Positions 52,007-60,708 of a stretch of DNA of 64,000 nt are shown here, piece by piece. Every line of letters starts with the position of its first letter. Positions within the stretch are counted from its first letter, which is position 1. A program made the position numbers and the translations under genes. This DNA is from Myxococcales bacterium UBA1660 (GTDB lineage Bacteria; Myxococcota_A; Polyangia; Polyangiales; Houyiibacteriaceae), in assembly GCA_002320815.1 (NCBI GenBank), contig DCLA01000113.1, forward strand, positions 1-64,000, written 5' to 3'. Under the pieces are notes generated by a model that was given only the letters and a program-made list of their open reading frames with translations, made no database searches and was not told the DNA's origin.

Positions 52007-53356
52007 TCAGTCCCCGAGCAAGCCCTCGACCCAGGAGCGGCCGCCCTCGAGGGCTTCGCTGGCGGTGTCTTCGGCGGCCCTACCGGCCTGGTCGACGCTC
52101 TGGGACGCTGCCCGCACTGCGCCGGTGGCGCCGCCGACGAAGGCGCGGACCCCCTGGAAGAGCGGCGCGTCGGCCAGGGCGTCGAACACGCCGGCCTCCT
52201 CGAGCTCGTGCCAGGTGACCTGCACCAGGATGCCGCCGACGAACGCGCGGTCGAAGAGGCCATCGACGCCGCTGGTCTCCTCGCGGTCGAGCTGGGCGAT
52301 CAGCGCGTCGAGGCGGGCCCGTTCCTCGTCGTCGACCCAGGGGCTCGTCTTGGCGAGCGCGAGCTGCGCGCGGGTCTCGGCGAGGTCGTCCCGGCGATAG
52401 GCGAGGTAGGCGCGGATCATGGCCAGGTCCGCCGGCGCGGCGCCGCCCTGCTCGGCGCTGTCCACGAAGCGCTGGAGCTCTTCGTCGGCTTTCTCCTGGT
52501 CGTCGCGCTTCAGGTAGCAGAGGGCCGTGGACCCATGGGCCAGTCCGCGGAGGGCCCCCGCGGTCCGTTCGATCTCCGTGGGCTCCAGGGCCTCGCCACC
52601 GGTGGCCGCGAAGAGCTCGGCGAGGTGCTGGAGGTCGCCCTCGTCCAGGGCCTCGGCGTCGCGCTGGGCGAGATCGCAGAAGTCCTCTTGGGCGTAGAGG
52701 TAGCTCCGGATGGCCCGGGTGGGCTCGCCGAGCCCGGGGATGCCCATCTCGTCGGCGTCGACGTGCTCCGCCTCGTAGAGCAGGATCTCCGGCGCCACCG
52801 GGGTGGGGCTCCGCGGGTGGAGCTTCAGGGCGAAGAGACCCCAGAGGAGCAGCGCGTGCTCGGTGTTGCCGTCGATGCGGGCCATGAGCGCGGGGTCCAT
52901 CCCGGCGTGGTTCGCGAGCAGCACGGGGAGCACCGGGTCGAGCTCGTCTTCCCGGTCCTCGCGCACGATCCGGGCGCCGGTCGCGCGCAGGTCCCAGAGC
53001 GCCACCGCGAGGTCGACCGCCGCCGTGGGATCGAGGTGGGGCTCGGGGGCGGGCGTCGCGGCGCTCGGTGCCGCTGGGGTCGCGGTCGTCGCGGCGCTCG
53101 GGGTCCCGGTCGTGCCGTTCGCTCCTCGTTGTACCCGCTGGTAGGCGGCTACGAGCGCCAGGAGCTGCTCCCGCGCCTGCTGCACGTCGGGGTCGTCCGA
53201 CTGGACCTTCGTCACCGCGACCTTGGTGGCCACCCACAGATGGACCGAGGTCGTGTCCACCCGCTCGCGGAGCCGCTCCTCGTCGGACTTCTCGCGGCAA
53301 TCGCAAGCGCCCATGGCCAGCACCAGGGCGACCATCCCCCACACTCGACAGCGCAT
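52007..53356 (-). CDS. Helical lipoprotein of unknown function
   Basis: A 449-residue lipoprotein, lipobox MGAC (Cys18). A start seven codons later, after a GGGGG run, is also possible. The mature protein begins with a charged helix (DEERLRERVD), then an Ala/Thr/Pro linker (about 85-110), and a mostly alpha-helical body with TPR-like pairs (AEELFAATGG region and LAMIRAYLAYRRDDLAETRAQLAL near 320-345). A short amphipathic C-terminus follows. No catalytic motif is visible; a scaffold is plausible. Confidence 0.75.
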   Translation of the reverse strand: MRCRVWGMVALVLAMGACDCREKSDEERLRERVDTTSVHLWVATKVAVTKVQSDDPDVQQAREQLLALVAAYQRVQRGANGTTGTPSAATTATPAAPSAATPAPEPHLDPTAAVDLAVALWDLRATGARIVREDREDELDPVLPVLLANHAGMDPALMARIDGNTEHALLLWGLFALKLHPRSPTPVAPEILLYEAEHVDADEMGIPGLGEPTRAIRSYLYAQEDFCDLAQRDAEALDEGDLQHLAELFAATGGEALEPTEIERTAGALRGLAHGSTALCYLKRDDQEKADEELQRFVDSAEQGGAAPADLAMIRAYLAYRRDDLAETRAQLALAKTSPWVDDEERARLDALIAQLDREETSGVDGLFDRAFVGGILVQVTWHELEEAGVFDALADAPLFQGVRAFVGGATGAVRAASQSVDQAGRAAEDTASEALEGGRSWVEGLLGD

Positions 53357-53370
53357 CGACCGAGTGTACG

Positions 53371-54207
53371 TCAGGCGCTCGCGGAGCTTCCGGCGAGCGC
53401 GGCGACCAGGGCCTCGGTGGCGCCGGGATCCACCGAGTCCCGCACCGTTATGCCCTTGGCGCAGAGGGTCCCATCGCCCAAGACGACCCGGTGGGCGCAG
53501 ACCACGGCACCGGCGGCGGTGCGACCGCGAAGCTCGGTCTCCACGGTGGTGCGGTCCAGCGCCTCTACGCCGCGGGTGTAGGTCATCCGCTCGGCGTGCG
53601 GCCGGAGGGCCACCGGTCGCAGCCCGGCGGCGTGAGCCACGCGGGCTAGGGCCTCGTCGCAGAAGTCGACGTAGGCCGGGTGGTTCACGTGGTCGAGGGG
53701 ATCCATCGAGGTGAACCAGGGCTCGAAGGTGAAGCGGTGCACGGGGCCCGCCAGCGTCTCCTCGATCTCGGGCATCGTCGCGCTGGGATCCTCCGGCTCG
53801 TCGTGGGGGACGAAGGCGTCGGCGAGGGCGGCGGGCGCGCGGGCGGGCTTCATCGTGGCGTTCACGTGGACCCACTGCTGGGTCGCGCGCGCGATGGGGG
53901 TCCCGTCCTCGGCCGAGTCGATGCCGATCTCGCGGGTCGAGAAGACCCCACGCTTGAAGGGCCGGACCCAGGTCCGCGCCGCCAGCGCCTCGCCGTAGAG
54001 GGCCTCGCGGACGTGGACCACGTCCATGGTTCGCATCACGAAGGCCGAGCCCTCGGCGCGGTAGCGCATCGGGGCCCAGCCCACGCGGGTGGACGCCTCC
54101 ACGGCGACCTCCTGGAGCATCCGCCACACGTCGCCGGCGCGGGCGGCGTTGCGGGCGCTGAAGGCGTGGCGGGGGAGGGCGGCGTCGAAGCGTTGGAGGG
54201 CGGACAC
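53371..54207 (-). CDS. Double hot-dog acyl-CoA/ACP thioesterase-like protein
   Basis: A 278-residue cytosolic protein with two hot-dog folds. The second carries DPLDHVNHPAYVDFCDEAL (about 167-185), the 4HBT active-site helix pattern. The first shows YGEALAARTWVR and QQWVHVNA strands. Such proteins hydrolyse acyl thioesters of CoA or ACP. The length fits the acyl-ACP thioesterase FatA-like group of two fused hot-dogs. It is 14 bp upstream of the helical lipoprotein gene on the same strand and divergent from the nucleotidase gene. Confidence 0.83.
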   Translation of the reverse strand: MSALQRFDAALPRHAFSARNAARAGDVWRMLQEVAVEASTRVGWAPMRYRAEGSAFVMRTMDVVHVREALYGEALAARTWVRPFKRGVFSTREIGIDSAEDGTPIARATQQWVHVNATMKPARAPAALADAFVPHDEPEDPSATMPEIEETLAGPVHRFTFEPWFTSMDPLDHVNHPAYVDFCDEALARVAHAAGLRPVALRPHAERMTYTRGVEALDRTTVETELRGRTAAGAVVCAHRVVLGDGTLCAKGITVRDSVDPGATEALVAALAGSSASA

Positions 54208-54284
54208 CGCCGCCGTCTACCACGGGGCTCGGCGAGTCGGCACCCGCCTTGCGTCCGCGCCCCGCGGGGGGCTACGGAGTCGTC

Positions 54285-55964
54285 ATGCGCTTCGCCCCGC
54301 TGCTCGCCCTCCTGCTCGCCTGCGCCAACCCCGAGGTCACTCCGCCCCCCGCCACGCCGGCGCTGGACCCGGTGCCCTCGCTGGCCGAGCCCGAGGTCGA
54401 CCGCCAGGTGCTCTCGGTGGTGGCCACCAACGACATCCACGGGCACCTGGAGCGGCTCCCCGACTTCGGCGGCTACGTGCACATCCTGCGGCGGCTCCGC
54501 GCGGACGACGGCGGGGTGCTCCTCGTGGACGCAGGCGACATGTGGCAGGGGACCATCGCCTCCAACCTGGACGAAGGCGCCACCGGCGTCGCCGCCTTCG
54601 GCGCGCTGGGCTACGACGCGGTCACCATCGGGAACCACGAGTTCGACTACGGCCCCGTGGGCGAGCGGGCGACGCCCCGCGAGGGCGACGACCCCGTGGG
54701 CGCGTTGCGGGCCCGGGCGGCCAGCGCGTCGTTCCCCTTCCTCACCGCCAACGTGCGGCTCCGCGGGAGCGAGGCTTCGCCCGCGTGGGACAACGTGCGG
54801 CCCTCCATCCTGCTCGAGCGCGGCGGCGTGAAGGTGGGCCTCGTCGGGGTCACCACCGAGGACACTCTGGCCACGACCATCGCCGCCAACGTCCGGCAGC
54901 TGGCCATCGCGCCGCTGGCGGCCTCCATCGAGGCCGAGGCGCGCTCCCTCCGCGAGCAGGGCGCCCAGGTGGTGATCGTGCTGGCCCACGCCGGCGGCGA
55001 GTGCGACGAGACCGGCGAGACCTGCGACGGCGAGATCATGGAGGTCGCCCGCGCGCTCCCCGCCGGGCTGGTGGACCTCATCGCCGCCGGGCACACCCAC
55101 GAGCGCGTCGTCGCGGAGGTCGGCGGCATCGCCATCGTGGAGAGCGGCGCGCTGTCCACCGGCTTCGCTCGGGTCGACTTCGTCTTCGAAGACGGCGCGC
55201 TGGCCGACCGAGTGGTCCACCCCATCCACGACATCTGCGCCGCGCCGGACCGGGGCCTGGACGACTGTGAGCCGGGGACCTACGAGGGCCAGCAGGTGAC
55301 GCCCCAGGCGCCGGTCCTGGCCACGGTGACCCCGGCCCTCGAGCGCGCCCAGGCGCGCATCGACCAGCCCCTCGGCGCGACGGTGGCCGAGGCGCCGCTG
55401 AACCGCGAGTACCGCGAGGAGTCCGCGCTGGGCGACGTGCTGGTGGACTGGATGCACGCCCTGCGGCCCCGCGCCGACGTGGCGCTCCTGAACGCGGGCG
55501 GCGTGCGGGCGAACATCGGCGCCGGACCCATCACCTACGGCGAGCTCTACGAGGCGTTCCCCTTCGACAACCAGTTCGCCATGGTGCGGATGACCGTGGC
55601 CCAGCTCCGCGCGATGGTGGCCGCCAACCTGCAGACGGACAGCGGCGTGCTCCTGGGCAGCGGCTTCACGGTGGAGGCCTCCTGCCGCGGTGGCGAGCTG
55701 CAGGTGGTCTTGAAGGATCGGCGCGGGCGCCCGATGAGCGACCGGCAGCGGATCACCGTGGTGACCAGCGACTACCTGGCGACCACCCCGGCCTTCGCCG
55801 GCGTGGGCGAGGACGCGGTGACCATCGAGGAGACCGGACCCATGCGCGAGCTCATGGCCGACCACCTGCGGGAGCACGGTGGGCAGGTGGACCCGGCGGC
55901 CCACTTCGATCCGGAGCATCCGCGCTGGGCGCTGCCGAGCGCGCGCCCGCTGCGCTGCGAGTGA
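54285..55964 (+). CDS. 5'-nucleotidase-type metallophosphatase lipoprotein
   Basis: A 559-residue enzyme anchored by lipobox LLAC (Cys13). Dinuclear-metal motifs are complete: NDIHGH (D50, H52), DAGDMWQG (near 81-88), GNHEFDYG (N117, H118) and GHTHERV (H270, H272). The C-terminal substrate domain carries YREESALGDVLVDWM and NAGGVRANIG ... ITYGELYEAFPFDN, where aromatic residues stack on the base. It is the UshA/NadN-like family that dephosphorylates extracellular nucleotides or sugar nucleotides in the periplasm. Useful for phosphate or nucleoside scavenging from prey or debris. Confidence 0.94.
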   Translation: MRFAPLLALLLACANPEVTPPPATPALDPVPSLAEPEVDRQVLSVVATNDIHGHLERLPDFGGYVHILRRLRADDGGVLLVDAGDMWQGTIASNLDEGATGVAAFGALGYDAVTIGNHEFDYGPVGERATPREGDDPVGALRARAASASFPFLTANVRLRGSEASPAWDNVRPSILLERGGVKVGLVGVTTEDTLATTIAANVRQLAIAPLAASIEAEARSLREQGAQVVIVLAHAGGECDETGETCDGEIMEVARALPAGLVDLIAAGHTHERVVAEVGGIAIVESGALSTGFARVDFVFEDGALADRVVHPIHDICAAPDRGLDDCEPGTYEGQQVTPQAPVLATVTPALERAQARIDQPLGATVAEAPLNREYREESALGDVLVDWMHALRPRADVALLNAGGVRANIGAGPITYGELYEAFPFDNQFAMVRMTVAQLRAMVAANLQTDSGVLLGSGFTVEASCRGGELQVVLKDRRGRPMSDRQRITVVTSDYLATTPAFAGVGEDAVTIEETGPMRELMADHLREHGGQVDPAAHFDPEHPRWALPSARPLRCE

Positions 55965-55988
55965 GGCTCCCGGTCGACCTCCGGCCGC

Positions 55989-56669
55989 TCAGGCGATCTC
56001 CTCGCGGAGCTGGTCCAGGAAGCGCTCCATGAACGCGGCCCGCCGGTGGGCCTCGGCGCGACCGGCTTCCGTCTGCAGCGTCGGGGCCAGACGGAGCAGC
56101 TTGGTGAAGAAGTGGTCCACGGTGAAGGCGCGGTCGTCGAGCTCGCGGTCCTGCGCCCAGGGATCCTGGGGGTGGAAGTAGCGAGCGCCCATCCGCGCCC
56201 CCGTGCTCAACGTGCGACAGAGTCCGAGGGCGCCCAGCGCCTCGAGCCGGTCGGCGTCCTGGAGCGCTCGGCCCAGCGGGGATTCGGGGACCACGCCACG
56301 GCTGTAGCCATGGTCTCGGATCGCGGCGGCCACCCGCTCGGTGGCCTGGGCGCCGAAGCCCAGAGGAGGCAGGAGCTCCCGGGCCAGCGCGGCGGATCGC
56401 TCGCCGGCGCTCGCGCGCTCCGGATGGTTCTTGGGGAGGTTCACCACGTCGTGCAGGAGCGCCGCGGCGACGGCCTCTCGCCGGTCCACTTCGGGAGCGA
56501 GGCGCACGGTCCAGAGCGCGACCCGGAGCGCGTGGTCGAGATCGTGCCCGGGGTCCGGGTCCACGCTCATCCGCTCGCGAACGTCGTCGCGGAGCGCGGC
56601 CAGCCCAGGCTGGGTCTCGATCCACTGGAGCAGGGTCGCGCGGTCGTCGAAGGGGGCCATCGGTCTCAT
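55989..56669 (-). CDS. HD-domain phosphohydrolase
   Basis: A 226-residue cytosolic HD-superfamily hydrolase: H in PGHDLDHALRVA, the HD pair in ALLHDVVNLPKNHPERAS, and a later D in LQDADRLEALGA, as in the YedJ-like group of metal-dependent phosphohydrolases. The substrate is unknown. An ATG at 56660 is the alternative start. It faces the outer-membrane-like gene with only about 22 bp between the start codons. Confidence 0.88.
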   Translation of the reverse strand: MRPMAPFDDRATLLQWIETQPGLAALRDDVRERMSVDPDPGHDLDHALRVALWTVRLAPEVDRREAVAAALLHDVVNLPKNHPERASAGERSAALARELLPPLGFGAQATERVAAAIRDHGYSRGVVPESPLGRALQDADRLEALGALGLCRTLSTGARMGARYFHPQDPWAQDRELDDRAFTVDHFFTKLLRLAPTLQTEAGRAEAHRRAAFMERFLDQLREEIA

Positions 56670-56691
56670 TCGTGCATGGTATGTGGCCCCT

Positions 56692-57855
56692 GTGCCATTC
56701 CGGGCGGTCACCATCGCGTTCCTCGCGGGGCTCCTCGGCGCCGCGCCGGTTGCGGCGCAGGAGTCCTGGGTCGCTCGGTGGGACGCGCCGGCGGGCTGCC
56801 CCGACGGCGCGGCGGTCTCGGCCGCCGTCGAGCGGCTCCTGGGACCGAGCGCGGAGGCCCATCGGAGCACCCTGGCGCTCGACGGCCGGATCACCCGGGA
56901 CGGCGAGCGCTTCCACCTCGCGCTGATCCTCCGCGACGCCACCGGGGCCGCGGTCGGGACCCGGGAGCTCGGCGGCGCCACCTGCCCGCCCCTCGCCGAG
57001 GCGGCGGCGCTCCTGGCGGCTCTGGCCGTCGACCCGGGCGCGCTGTCGACCGGCGAGCCGGAGCCGGAGGTGCCGCCGGGACCGACGGGCGAGCTCCAGG
57101 AGATCCTGCCCGCGGGCGTCACCGTCGAGCGGGGCGCGAACCTCGACGCGCCGACGGGCACCCCCCAGCGCGACGCCGCGCCCCTCGCCGAGGAGCCGTC
57201 GCCCGCGCCGGGTGCCCCGGAGCCCGAGTACGGCGAGCCGGGCGCGATCCTCTCCCAGCGCATGGTCGACCCCGACGCCGGCCCCGCGAGTACGCGCCCG
57301 GGGGCTCCCGACGAGCCGACGACGGGGGACGCGGTCCCGTTCGCGTTCGGCTTCGATGCCCGCCTGGCGCTGGAGCTGGGTACGCTGCCGGAGCCCGCCG
57401 CGGCCCTCCGGCTCGGCGCCACCTTCGCGCGACGGTGGCTGCGCATCGCGGCGCTCGCCGAGGCTCTCTTCCCGCGGACGACCACGGTGCCCCGGGACCC
57501 GGTGGACGCCGAGGCCCGCTTCTACGCGCTCGGCGCCCGACTGGAGCTGGGCACGGCCTGGTCTCGGGGAGCATTCGCGCTCGGCGGAGGGCTGGTCGGC
57601 GCCCTGCACTCGATCCGTGGGGCGAGCGCCGGCGTGAGCCTCCCCGCGGCCGGCGCCGCGCCGCTGCTGACGCTCGGTGGGGTGCTGCGCGTCCTGCTCC
57701 GCCGGGGCCGCTTCGCGGTGGGCATCGAGGGCGACGTGCGGGCCAGCGTGGCCCCGGCGACCTACGGCATCGACGGGCTCGATTGGTCCCACCGGCCGGC
57801 GGCGTGGGTCGGCCAGGTGGGGGTGGTGGTCCGCGTCGGGGAACCGCCGGGCTGA
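56692..57855 (+). CDS. Exported protein with outer-membrane-like C-terminal domain
   Basis: A 387-residue protein starting at GTG 56692 (GTG 56683 also possible), with a signal peptide ending PVAAQ. Residues about 25-120 are a compact domain with one Cys pair (GCPDGAA, ATCPPLAEA). A Pro/Glu-rich linker runs to about 215. The last 170 residues show alternating strands with Gly and aromatic girdles (YALGARLELG, FALGGGLVGAL, WVGQVGVVVRVG) typical of a beta barrel. It is the first gene of a three-gene group with the ECF sigma factor. Confidence 0.72.
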   Translation: MPFRAVTIAFLAGLLGAAPVAAQESWVARWDAPAGCPDGAAVSAAVERLLGPSAEAHRSTLALDGRITRDGERFHLALILRDATGAAVGTRELGGATCPPLAEAAALLAALAVDPGALSTGEPEPEVPPGPTGELQEILPAGVTVERGANLDAPTGTPQRDAAPLAEEPSPAPGAPEPEYGEPGAILSQRMVDPDAGPASTRPGAPDEPTTGDAVPFAFGFDARLALELGTLPEPAAALRLGATFARRWLRIAALAEALFPRTTTVPRDPVDAEARFYALGARLELGTAWSRGAFALGGGLVGALHSIRGASAGVSLPAAGAAPLLTLGGVLRVLLRRGRFAVGIEGDVRASVAPATYGIDGLDWSHRPAAWVGQVGVVVRVGEPPG

Positions 57856-57869
57856 TAGATTGGCCGGCG

Positions 57870-58487
57870 GTGACGGATTCCCCGCCCACGATCCACACAC
57901 CCGGTGTGCTGACCGCGACCGCCGATGCGCCCGCCGTGCTTCGTCGCGAGCGGGAGGAGGCCCCGCCGACCTTCGAGGAGGTCTACCAGCAGCATTTCGA
58001 CTTCGTGTGGCGCCTGGTGCGGCGCTTCGGCGTCACCGAGGCCCACGGCGACGACGTGGTCCAGGACGTCTTCCTGGTGGTCCACCGGCAGCTCGCGGGG
58101 TTCGAGGGGCGCTCCAGCCTGCGCACTTGGCTCTATGGGATCACCCGGCGGGTGGTCGCCGATCACCGCAAGAAGCAGCGCCGACGGCGGGAGACGGACA
58201 TCGAAGCGGTCGCCGAGCGGTCGTCGGACCGGCCCGGTCCCGAGGACCGGATGGAGCAGAAGCAGGCGATGGCCTTCCTCAACCGCCTCCTCGACGAGCT
58301 CCCCGACGAACAGCGGGAGGTCTTCGTCCTCGCCGAGCTGGAGCAGCTCAGCGCGCCGGAGATCGTCGAGCTCACCGGCACCAAGCTGAACACGGTCTAT
58401 TCGCGGCTGCGCCTCGCGCGCCGGTCGTTCGAACGCGCCCTCGACGAGGCGCGCGGAAGAGGCTCCCACTCGAGAGGCGACGGATGA
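57870..58487 (+). CDS. ECF-type RNA polymerase sigma factor
   Basis: A 205-residue sigma-70 family factor of the extracytoplasmic-function type. Region 2 includes YQQHFDFVWRLVRRFGV and the -10 recognition helix DVVQDVFLVVHRQLAGFEG ... RTWLYGITRRVVADHRKK. Region 4 has LPDEQREVFVLAELEQLSAPEIVELTG ... NTVYSRLRLARR. Start GTG 57870; a GTG at 57906 is possible. It redirects transcription in response to an envelope signal. It overlaps the next gene by four bases (ATGA), the classic sigma/anti-sigma arrangement. Confidence 0.94.
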   Translation: MTDSPPTIHTPGVLTATADAPAVLRREREEAPPTFEEVYQQHFDFVWRLVRRFGVTEAHGDDVVQDVFLVVHRQLAGFEGRSSLRTWLYGITRRVVADHRKKQRRRRETDIEAVAERSSDRPGPEDRMEQKQAMAFLNRLLDELPDEQREVFVLAELEQLSAPEIVELTGTKLNTVYSRLRLARRSFERALDEARGRGSHSRGDG

Positions 58488-59356
58488 AGGACGAGAACGA
58501 ACCCGAGGCCCTCGGGGCCGACGCCGCCGCGTTCCTCGATGGGCTCCGCGGAGCGGACGATCCCACCGCCGCCGACCGACAGCGGGTGCGCCGCAAGGTC
58601 CTCGCCGCCGTCGCGGCCACCGGCGCCGCCGGGCTGGCCAGCTCGGGCGGCGCGGCCGCCGCCTCGGCGACCGGTGTCGGGGCCGGCCTGGCGACCAAGG
58701 TGTGGATCGGCGTGGCCATCGCTCTCGCTGGCGCCGGGGTCGTCGGCGGCGTGGTCACCACGCTGGACGACCCCGACGAGCCCGCGGCCGTGGCGGCGGG
58801 GAGGGGGGAGTCCCCTCGGGCGGCGGCCGGCTCCGAGAGCGTCTCGCCCCGGACCGAGCCCAGCGAGGCGGTCCCCGAAGCCCCGCCGTCGGACTCGCCC
58901 GCACCGACCCCGGCGGAGCCCGCGCCCGTCGTGGAGGGCGGGGCGCCGTCGCCGGCGAACGTCCCCGCGCGAGCGCGCGAGGCCGCTGCGCCGCGCGAGC
59001 GGGCACCGAGCGCCGCGCTCCCGGCCCCGGCCGAGGCAGCCGAGGCGCCCGAGGCGGCCCCGCCCAGCGAGCCCGAGGCTTCGCCGGAGACACTCGCTGC
59101 CGAGCTGAGTCTCCTCCGCCGTGCGCACGGATACTCGCGCGCCGGCGACCACGAGGCGGCGCTGCGGGTCCTCGCCGAGCACCGGCAGACGTTCCCCGCG
59201 GGCGCGCTCGGGGCCGAACGAGAGGCCGCCGTCGCGATCGCGCTCTGTGGAGCGGGTCGGCGCGAGGAAGGCCGGGCCGCGGCGGAGCGCTTCTCGGTGG
59301 CGCACCCGGCGTCGCCCCTACGCGCTCGGGTGCGCTCCGCTTGTCAGCCTCGGTAG
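58484..59356 (+). CDS. Membrane protein, candidate anti-sigma factor with TPR-like tail
   Basis: A 290-residue protein: a short cytosolic N-terminal segment (about 1-45, Asp/Arg-rich helix AFLDGLRGADD), one transmembrane helix near 70-93 (WIGVAIALAGAGVVGGVVTT), a long Pro/Ala/Glu linker, and a C-terminal helical repeat region (about 200-280, HGYSRAGDHEAALRVLAEHR). The layout is that of an anti-sigma factor whose outer part senses a signal. No ZAS zinc motif is visible, so this role is inferred from gene order alone. ATG 58484 overlaps the sigma stop. Confidence 0.7.
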   Translation: MKDENEPEALGADAAAFLDGLRGADDPTAADRQRVRRKVLAAVAATGAAGLASSGGAAAASATGVGAGLATKVWIGVAIALAGAGVVGGVVTTLDDPDEPAAVAAGRGESPRAAAGSESVSPRTEPSEAVPEAPPSDSPAPTPAEPAPVVEGGAPSPANVPARAREAAAPRERAPSAALPAPAEAAEAPEAAPPSEPEASPETLAAELSLLRRAHGYSRAGDHEAALRVLAEHRQTFPAGALGAEREAAVAIALCGAGRREEGRAAAERFSVAHPASPLRARVRSACQPR

Positions 59357-59533
59357 CGGGCCAAAGTGTGCCGTGAGGGGGCTGTGTCGTCACGAAATCG
59401 CTTCGTGGGTCCAACCGAATGGCGCGCTTTGCCGACTGAATCGCCTGTTCTCGTCTTTCTTGCCGCCTTCGTGACGGATTGGGCCTGACTGGGCCACACA
59501 CTCTCCGAACCAACCCTCGGGAGGAACCACACC

Positions 59534-60631
59534 ATGAACGCTCGCCTTCACTTCTTCTTGGCCTCGGCCGCGCTCCTGCTCGGAGCCTGTTCCAGCTCGG
59601 TCATCATCGGCGCCGACGACGGCGGGACCTCGAGCCGCGACGGAGGTGGTGTCCAGTGCGGCGCCAACGTCTGCGGGGCGGGCGAGTTCTGCTGCAACGA
59701 GAGCTGCGGCTACTGCGCACCCGAAGGCGGGACCTGCACCGAGGAGGCCTGCACCGAGCCGGTGGTCTGCAACGGGCAGGTCTGCACCGAGGCGAACGCG
59801 GCCTGCTGTCCGGACTGCAGCGCCGGCGAATCCTTCTGCTCCGGGGCCAACGGGATCTGCCCGCCCCTCGACTGCCCCTCGGGCTGCGCCACGGACGCCG
59901 ACTGCGGGAGCGGCCAGCAGTGTTGCTCCGGGTGCAACGCCGGCGACGGGTTCTGCACCGACGGTGACGGCCCCTGTCCCGACCCCTTCTGCCCGCCGAC
60001 CTGCGGCGACACGACCTGCGGCAGCGGCGAACAGTGCTGCGCCAACTCCTGCCCCGGCGCGACGGACTTCTGCTCGCCCGCCGACGAGATGTGCCCCATC
60101 CCCGATTGCCCCGCGCCCACCTGCGATCCCTTCCAGGCCTGGGCCCAGGGCGAGTGCACCCTCGCGCTCCCGGGCGTGAAGTGGAACGGGTCTTACTGCG
60201 AGTACCTCGGCTCCGGCTGTGAGTGCCAGGGCCCCGACTGCGGTCGCCTCTACGCCACGGTCGAGGAGTGTCAGAGCTACCACGGCTCGTGCCCGACCAC
60301 CGCGGGCTGCACCACCGACGCCGATTGCCCGGGCAACTTCTTCTGCAGCGACTGCGCCCACGGCTCGTGCGAGTTCTGCGACGACTGCGTGCCCGGCTGT
60401 CTGCCCACGCCGTGCGCTTCGGAGCTCGAGGCGATCTGCTTCGCGGAGCGTCCGGACTGCGGCGATGGCGCGGTGGCCATCGTGAAGGACAGCTGCTGGG
60501 AGTGCGTGGACATCAGCTCTTGCGAGCCCCTCGCCGACGACGACTGCCGCGTCGCGGGGTGCCCCTCGGGCCAGGAGTGCCAGCAGTGTTGGACCACCTG
60601 GGAGTGCATGGCCGGCGGCTCCGCCTGCTGA
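59534..60631 (+). CDS. Cys-rich lipoprotein
   Basis: A 365-residue lipoprotein, lipobox LGAC (Cys19), with GGGAGGA nine bases before the ATG. About 55 Cys are distributed as small loops such as CGAGEFCCNESCGYC, CGSGQQCCSGCNAGDGFC and CGSGEQCCANSCPG; the CC pairs suggest a repeated fold of about 40 residues. It is followed by a hairpin. Similar in style to the proteins at 13002, 23820 and 31220 but with different spacing. No enzymatic signature. Confidence 0.85.
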   Translation: MNARLHFFLASAALLLGACSSSVIIGADDGGTSSRDGGGVQCGANVCGAGEFCCNESCGYCAPEGGTCTEEACTEPVVCNGQVCTEANAACCPDCSAGESFCSGANGICPPLDCPSGCATDADCGSGQQCCSGCNAGDGFCTDGDGPCPDPFCPPTCGDTTCGSGEQCCANSCPGATDFCSPADEMCPIPDCPAPTCDPFQAWAQGECTLALPGVKWNGSYCEYLGSGCECQGPDCGRLYATVEECQSYHGSCPTTAGCTTDADCPGNFFCSDCAHGSCEFCDDCVPGCLPTPCASELEAICFAERPDCGDGAVAIVKDSCWECVDISSCEPLADDDCRVAGCPSGQECQQCWTTWECMAGGSAC

Positions 60632-60650
60632 TCGATCGCGCGTTCTCCGC

Positions 60651-60683
60651 ACGAAGGGCGTCGGTCCAGCCGGCGCCCTTCGT
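60651..60683 (+). terminator. Hairpin after Cys-rich lipoprotein gene
   Basis: Perfect 10-bp arms ACGAAGGGCG (60651-60660) and CGCCCTTCGT (60674-60683) enclose a 13-nt loop that contains a further CGG/CCG pairing. It lies 20 bp past the stop codon, with only CGTTGG after it. Confidence 0.55.
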
Positions 60684-60708
60684 CGTTGGGGGGTAGGATG
60701 CGCCGCTC

